DNA of 37,034 nucleotides, taken from assembly GCA_014730165.1 (NCBI GenBank), contig WJIS01000034.1, forward strand, positions 1-37,034, written 5' to 3'. This DNA is from Promethearchaeota archaeon (GTDB taxonomy: Archaea; Asgardarchaeota; Lokiarchaeia; Sigyniarchaeales; SOKP01). A model generated the notes under the pieces. It saw only the letters and a list, made by a program, of their open reading frames with translations, was not told the origin of the DNA and searched no databases. Of this stretch, positions 32,624-37,034 are shown in pieces; positions within the stretch are counted from its first letter, which is position 1, and each line of letters starts with the position of its first letter. A program made the translations under genes and the position numbers.

Positions 32624-33658
32624 TTATAAATGAATCAGACAATATTCAATAAATTTACGTGGATTATTAGCAAATCCGCTTGAATCAAGCCCACCTAATT
32701 CCCACAATAGTCCCTCATCTATGGGATTTCCTTTTAACCATAAAGAGCTTAAGTTTGTTAATGATTCCAATCCTTTAATTTTCTTAATCATATTATTATT
32801 CAAATCTAAAGTTTCTAGATTTGTTAAAGATTCAAGGCCTGTGATATATTGAATCTTGTTGCTGGAGAGATACAAATTTTTAAGATTTTTCAATGAATAA
32901 AGCCCGCGTATTTGTAATATAGCATTCTCCTTTAAATTGAGTGTTTCTAAATTATTACAATTATCTAACCCTTCGATTGATGATAATTGATTCCCATTTA
33001 ACCATAGAGTCTCTAGATCTTCCATATTCTCTAAATTTTTAACACCTTCTATTAAATTATTATTTAGATAAAGTTCTTGGAGATTTCTAAGATTATTTAA
33101 TCCAGAAACTTGTTGTATCTGGTTTCCTGCCAAGTTTAATATTTCAAGTTTGTTTAAGTTTTCTAATCCCTTAATTTCACTGATAAGGTTACCTGCTAGC
33201 CATAGAACTTCAAGATTTTTAAGACTTTTAATACCTTCAATCTCTGAAATTTGATTCCAAGACAGATCTAACTTTACCAATTTAGTAAGATTTTCTAATC
33301 CTTCGATTTTTGTTATTAAGTTTCCTCTAAGATATAACTCCTTCAAATTATTCAGATTATCTAATCCCTTTATTTCCGATATTTGATTGCTAATGAGATG
33401 AAGCGTTTCTAAATGTTCCAAATTTTCTAATCCTTGAATCTCAGTAATTATATTGCTTCCTAAGTTAAGTATAACAAGTTCTGTAAGGTTTTCTAATCCG
33501 GTAATATCCTTGATTTCATTAGAACTTAACTCTAAATGAGTGAGATTCTTTATCTCATTTAATCCGATAATATTTGAAATCTGCTTGATACCAAGAATAC
33601 CTAAATCTAAAAAACCATCTTCAACGAGAAATTTCTCATCATTAAATTCCACACTCAT
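32624..33658 (-). CDS. SDS22-like leucine-rich repeat protein
   Basis: 344 residues from the ATG at 33656-33658 (MSVEFNDEKFLVEDG), preferred over an in-frame GTG three codons upstream because GTGGAT then acts as SD. The chain is thirteen 22-residue LRRs of SDS22 type, consensus LexLxLxxNxIxxIxGLenL, for example LETLHLISNQISEIKGLDNL, between a short N-terminal cap and a C-terminal cap ending FANNPRKFIEYC. Such repeats form a horseshoe that binds other proteins; SDS22 itself regulates phosphatase PP1. No signal peptide, so intracellular. The partner is unknown. Its repeat class differs from the LRRs of the 7213 gene. Confidence 0.88.
   Translation of the reverse strand: MSVEFNDEKFLVEDGFLDLGILGIKQISNIIGLNEIKNLTHLELSSNEIKDITGLENLTELVILNLGSNIITEIQGLENLEHLETLHLISNQISEIKGLDNLNNLKELYLRGNLITKIEGLENLTKLVKLDLSWNQISEIEGIKSLKNLEVLWLAGNLISEIKGLENLNKLEILNLAGNQIQQVSGLNNLRNLQELYLNNNLIEGVKNLENMEDLETLWLNGNQLSSIEGLDNCNNLETLNLKENAILQIRGLYSLKNLKNLYLSSNKIQYITGLESLTNLETLDLNNNMIKKIKGLESLTNLSSLWLKGNPIDEGLLWELGGLDSSGFANNPRKFIEYCLIHL
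32714..33544 (-). repeat. Tandem 66-bp (22-residue) LRR coding repeats
   Basis: Thirteen diverged 66-bp units inside the SDS22-like gene, each coding one LRR; the tctaatcctt-like GLEN segment recurs at this period. Some units keep strong DNA similarity, suggesting growth by duplication. Confidence 0.75.
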
Positions 33659-33879
33659 ACTATCCACATAAAATCTCTTGTAATGAATTAATCAAATTGG
33701 TATTATAATAAATAATGAAATTGCAATATTAAAAAAGCTATTCCCAATTTTTGAATATTAACAATTACTATATTAGTCTGGTACGGAAGGAATTAGAAAT
33801 AGAAGGATATATAGCAGAATCTTTTAAAAAATAAAAAAAATGTTTAATTGATAGGAATCTCTTTTTTATTCGATATATT

Positions 33880-33990
33880 ATGATTTTCTGTCTAAAATGT
33901 GGTTATAGGCTGGAAAACGATCAATATGGATATAATTATTGTCCGAAATGTCAGAAGATAGAATACTTTGAACTTCTTACATTTAAATGA
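33880..33990 (+). CDS. Small zinc-ribbon protein (36 residues)
   Basis: A 36-codon ORF from ATG 33880 to TGA 33990. It starts MIFCLKCGYRLENDQYGYNY and then has CPKCQKIEYF, so two CxxC knuckles spaced by 14 residues (Cys4/Cys7 and Cys21/Cys24) form a complete zinc ribbon, which is unlikely by chance. Too short for usual gene callers. Small zinc ribbons bind nucleic acid or protein; the exact job is unknown. It is alone between two minus-strand genes, in an otherwise empty gap. Confidence 0.65.
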   Translation: MIFCLKCGYRLENDQYGYNYCPKCQKIEYFELLTFK

Positions 33991-34110
33991 TAAAAGATTT
34001 ACTCTGAAAATCGATTAATTTGGAATGAGACATAAATAAAAATTTTAGATTTATGTTGACCTCCTCGCAAGAGGATATAATTGTTTGCGAAAATACTATG
34101 AAATTACCAT

Positions 34111-35211
34111 TTATAATTGAAATTTACGCATAAATCGCTTATCGATAAAATTTTTTAGATAAAACATCATTTTGCCTTTTAATACTGTATTACCTTTCCA
34201 TGCTAGTCCTTTCTTATTTCCCATATTTAAAATAAGTAAATAATTCTCTTGAGGTGTGTATTGGATTAATGGTTTCCCTTTTACAAAATTTAATAGATTT
34301 TTATATAAAATCGGATTTTCTCGAACAGCGTATACTCCTACTTTATCAAGATTATTATCTTTCATATTTATGCAATCCCCACCTCCAAAGATATTTTCGT
34401 ATTTTATAGACTGTAGATGTGAATTGACAATCATAGAGCCATCTTGATCTTGGGGAATCCCCGAATCATCTAAAATATTTACAGGTTTGACACCTGTAGC
34501 TAAAATACCTAAATCACACTCCTCCGATGTACCATCATCTAAATATATCTTATTATCTAAAATTTTCTCAACTTTTTTTGACTCATAAACTTGGATACCT
34601 TTTTTATTTAAAGATTGAAGTGCTATCTCCCTAACTTTGCTGGGATATGATTCAAGGATTTTGGTGTCTGAAATGATTTTTATATTTATTTTTTTATTAA
34701 TTGTTTTCTTTAATTGGTTTAAATTGGTAGCAATTTCAATTCCAGCCGGTCCTCCCCCTACAATAATTATATTTGATAAATCTTTTAAATTTCCACTAAT
34801 TATAGATGATTTTATTTTAATTAGGTTCTCAATTGGTTTAACTGGTATAAATTTATCTCCTTCAATATGAAGATTTTCACTGAAGATAACACTTCCAACA
34901 TCAATAGATATCAGATCATACTTGACTTCTTTCTTGGACTCTAAGTATAGCTTTTGATTAACTGGGTCTATTTTCACCACTTTATCTTGTATAAAAGTAC
35001 CTTCTCCGCTTTCAACCAATTTTTTCACATTAAATCTTGTTTCCTCAGGTTCATATAGACCTCCGAGCAATCCAGGACCCATTCCAGAATAGTAAGTAAA
35101 AGCATTTGGTGAGATTAGTTTTACATCTAATCCGAGAGATCTGTATTTTTCTGTATTTTTTAGAGACTCGAGTTGAGCATGTCCTCCGCCTATAAAGATT
35201 AAATCTTTCAT
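34111..35211 (-). CDS. FAD-dependent NAD(P)H oxidoreductase (NDH-2 / SelD-associated type)
   Basis: 366 residues. MKDLIFIGGGHAQLESLKNT is the FAD-binding start with a GGGHA motif like the proteins found fused to or next to selenide water dikinase, and YYSGMGPGLLGGLYEPEETR matches the same branch. NIIIVGGGPAGIEIATNLNQ near residue 146 is the second dinucleotide site for NAD(P)H, and LGILATGVKPV closes the domain. No CxxxxC disulfide is present, so thioredoxin-reductase-type chemistry is excluded. The C-terminal tail (about residues 330-366, MMFYLKNFIDKRFMRKF) is basic and amphipathic and may attach to the membrane as in NDH-2. Electron acceptor unknown. Confidence 0.85.
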   Translation of the reverse strand: MKDLIFIGGGHAQLESLKNTEKYRSLGLDVKLISPNAFTYYSGMGPGLLGGLYEPEETRFNVKKLVESGEGTFIQDKVVKIDPVNQKLYLESKKEVKYDLISIDVGSVIFSENLHIEGDKFIPVKPIENLIKIKSSIISGNLKDLSNIIIVGGGPAGIEIATNLNQLKKTINKKINIKIISDTKILESYPSKVREIALQSLNKKGIQVYESKKVEKILDNKIYLDDGTSEECDLGILATGVKPVNILDDSGIPQDQDGSMIVNSHLQSIKYENIFGGGDCINMKDNNLDKVGVYAVRENPILYKNLLNFVKGKPLIQYTPQENYLLILNMGNKKGLAWKGNTVLKGKMMFYLKNFIDKRFMRKFQL

Positions 35212-35442
35212 ATAAAATTCACGTCTTTAAATATAATTCTCAATTATTATTCAATACTATAGTTTCTTATATCAAATGAGATATATTTTTTAGTATTAAA
35301 ATTTCAATCAGAATCATTCTTCTAAATCTTATTCTGAAAAAAAGATTTTACATAATAGTTAAAAATAAGTTGTTTTATTAGGTAATAAATGAAGACTTTC
35401 AATAAACTCATATCATAATAAATAACCAAAAACTTAATTCTA

Positions 35443-37034
35443 ATGCTAATATTTGCGATACTTTCATTATTATCAACTTTACTAGCTTTTTTTATTGGTG
35501 TATTTGTTTATGCTAAAGATACAAAAAATGAATTGAATATAATTTTTATGCTGTTTTGTTTGTCTTTTTGTATCATTGGAATTGCTGAATATGGAATGCG
35601 ACAAACAGAACTTTACGAAATAGCTTTTTTTTGGTCGAAGTTCGCAAACCTAAATCTTTTACCTATTAATTTCCTATTTCATTTTGCAATTATTTTTTCC
35701 AATAGATTTAAAAATAGAAAGAAATTACTTATTCCTCTAATTTACATTCCCCTTTTAGGTTTTGTTCTAATAAACTTCATAACTCCAATATTGGATAAAC
35801 CTCCTACCTTAAAATATTGGGGATGGACCTATGGAACTCCTGATGAATCCATAATCCTGAATATATATTATCTATTGGAGTTTTTTTTAGTAATACTTGT
35901 ATTTATTCTATTTATAGAAAGCTATTTTTCAAAGAAAGAAAAGTTAAAAAAAAATCAAGCTAAATATATATTAATCGGTTTTCTAATAGTTCTAATAATC
36001 TACTTGACTTTTGATTATTTCAATATTCAACTTTTTGGTTATGATTTACCTGAATTTGGAGTAATAGGATTCACAATATGTTCTGCATTTATCGCTTTTG
36101 CTATAAGAAAATATGATCTATTTCAGCTCAATTTAGAAAATACTGCTCATAGTATTATTAAAAATCTTTCAGATTCTTTATTTTTAACTGATCTATCGGG
36201 AAATATAATCGCTTTCAATAGTGTTTCTCAATATCTCCTCAATTACAATAAAATGGAATTGGAAGAGATGAATATTAATCAAATAATTTCAAAATTTAAT
36301 AAACACCAAACCTTTTTAGATAAATTTTTAAACTTTAGTTATGAAAATTGTGAATTAAAAGATATCGAAGTCAACTATAAAACGAAGAGTAAAGTGAATA
36401 TTCCGATGTCGCTTTCAATTTCACTTATAACAGATCCCCGTTTAGAGTATCCAAAAGGAATCATCTATATTGCAAGAGATATTTCTAAACGTAAGGTAGT
36501 TGAACAGAAACTTAAGAAACTGCTTAAAAAACAAAAGAATTATATTGATGAAATTTTGAAAACTTCGAAATTTAAAACTCAATTCATCTCAACAATGTCT
36601 CATGAATTACGAACACCATTAAATTCTATTATTGGATTTTCAGATCTTTTACTAGAGAAGGTTTATGGTGAGATTAATCCAATGCAACAAGAATTTTTAA
36701 ATGATATTAAATCATCTTCACAGCATCTTCTGAATATGATAAATGATATGTTGGATATATCAAAAATAGAAGGGGGTAATTTAAAACTTAAATTAAAGTC
36801 GATCTCCTTAAAATCATTAATCATGGGTCTAAAATCTCGATTTTCTCTACAAATGAAAAAGAAGGGGCTCTATTTGAAAATTGGACGCTATGATGAGAAC
36901 AAAACCATATATGTTGATCCAATACGAATAAAAGAAATTTTTTCCAATCTACTGACAAATGCGATAAAATATACTCCCCAAGGAGGAGTGAGTATTAAAA
37001 CAGAGAACTCGAAAAAATTCTGGCTATTTTCAAT
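35443..37034 (+). CDS. 7TM-PAS sensor histidine kinase, C-terminal end cut off
   Basis: 530 codons from ATG 35443 to the right edge with no stop. Residues 1 to about 222 have seven hydrophobic helices like the 7TM sensor region of histidine kinases; residues about 232-350 form a PAS domain (LFLTDLSGNIIAFNSVSQYL, later GIIYIARDISKRK); the HisKA H-box is MSHELRTPLNSIIGF with the phospho-acceptor His387; the N-box NLLTNAIKYTPQGG near residue 505 begins the ATPase domain, and the G boxes lie beyond the window. It senses an unknown membrane or internal signal and phosphorylates a response regulator, not seen here. Bacterial-style kinases in archaea are usually acquired by transfer. No SD before the ATG. 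Confidence 0.9.
   Translation, partial: MLIFAILSLLSTLLAFFIGVFVYAKDTKNELNIIFMLFCLSFCIIGIAEYGMRQTELYEIAFFWSKFANLNLLPINFLFHFAIIFSNRFKNRKKLLIPLIYIPLLGFVLINFITPILDKPPTLKYWGWTYGTPDESIILNIYYLLEFFLVILVFILFIESYFSKKEKLKKNQAKYILIGFLIVLIIYLTFDYFNIQLFGYDLPEFGVIGFTICSAFIAFAIRKYDLFQLNLENTAHSIIKNLSDSLFLTDLSGNIIAFNSVSQYLLNYNKMELEEMNINQIISKFNKHQTFLDKFLNFSYENCELKDIEVNYKTKSKVNIPMSLSISLITDPRLEYPKGIIYIARDISKRKVVEQKLKKLLKKQKNYIDEILKTSKFKTQFISTMSHELRTPLNSIIGFSDLLLEKVYGEINPMQQEFLNDIKSSSQHLLNMINDMLDISKIEGGNLKLKLKSISLKSLIMGLKSRFSLQMKKKGLYLKIGRYDENKTIYVDPIRIKEIFSNLLTNAIKYTPQGGVSIKTENSKKFWLFS

Noticed and set aside
1-37034. CRISPR arrays, insertion sequences, tRNA or rRNA genes
   Set aside because: Looked for by eye in all gaps; no regularly spaced repeats, transposase motifs, or tRNA arms with TTCGA-type loops were found.

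Overview
The window is strongly AT-rich, densely coded DNA with short intergenic gaps, almost certainly from an archaeon and most likely an Asgard (Promethearchaeota/Lokiarchaeia-like) lineage. Points in favour: archaeal-type TATA boxes; Shine-Dalgarno sites of the form AGGTGA; a four-subunit KorDABC 2-oxoacid:ferredoxin oxidoreductase; a longin-roadblock protein next to a membrane-anchored V4R/TRAPP-like protein; two kinds of leucine-rich-repeat (LRR) protein; an ILVBL/HACL2-type lyase; and an acetyl-CoA-synthase-related protein with a CooC-type ATPase. The lineage is inferred; there is no rRNA or marker gene here. I saw no tRNA, rRNA, CRISPR array, transposase or phage gene.

Layout. 1-3592 (minus): the front part of a thiolase-like protein whose catalytic Cys position is Pro, then the compact korDABC operon. 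3887-8283: a DUF6125-like protein, a SlyD-type FKBP isomerase with a Cys/His tail, an HdrD-like Fe-S protein, a small coiled-coil protein, and a helical-plus-LRR protein. 8390-13571: a TPP-dependent acetolactate-synthase-like enzyme, a zinc medium-chain dehydrogenase, an MFS transporter and a polytopic membrane protein of unknown role. 13812-15151: a two-gene unit coding a membrane-anchored V4R-like protein and a longin+roadblock protein. 15194-16153: three small minus-strand ORFs. 16386-20941: TatD-like hydrolase, HACL2-like lyase plus hotdog thioesterase (operon), flavodoxin (predicted leaderless mRNA), aspartate racemase. 21278-24939: membrane protein with an outer domain, Mre11/SbcD-like phosphoesterase without a Rad50 partner here, and an unrecognised two-part protein. 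24987-29759: two divergent operons, one with SCP2-like, FAD oxidase (GlcD-like) and Fe-S (GlcF-like) proteins, the other with a truncated CdhC/AcsB-like protein and a CooC-like ATPase. 29885-32451: two adjacent glutamate dehydrogenases. 32624-37034: SDS22-like LRR protein, a 36-residue zinc ribbon, an NDH-2/SelD-associated FAD oxidoreductase, and a 7TM-PAS sensor histidine kinase cut by the right edge.

Metabolic picture (inference): an anaerobic, ferredoxin- and CoA-based lifestyle, with 2-oxoacid oxidation (Kor), 2-hydroxyacyl-CoA cleavage with acyl-CoA hydrolysis, electron transfer through CCG-type Fe-S proteins, and glutamate-linked nitrogen handling. The most unusual units are the V4R-like/longin-roadblock pair, which resembles a minimal TRAPP-like small-GTPase regulator, and the truncated acetyl-CoA-synthase-domain protein paired with a nickel-insertion-type ATPase opposite a flavin/Fe-S/SCP2 oxidoreductase operon.
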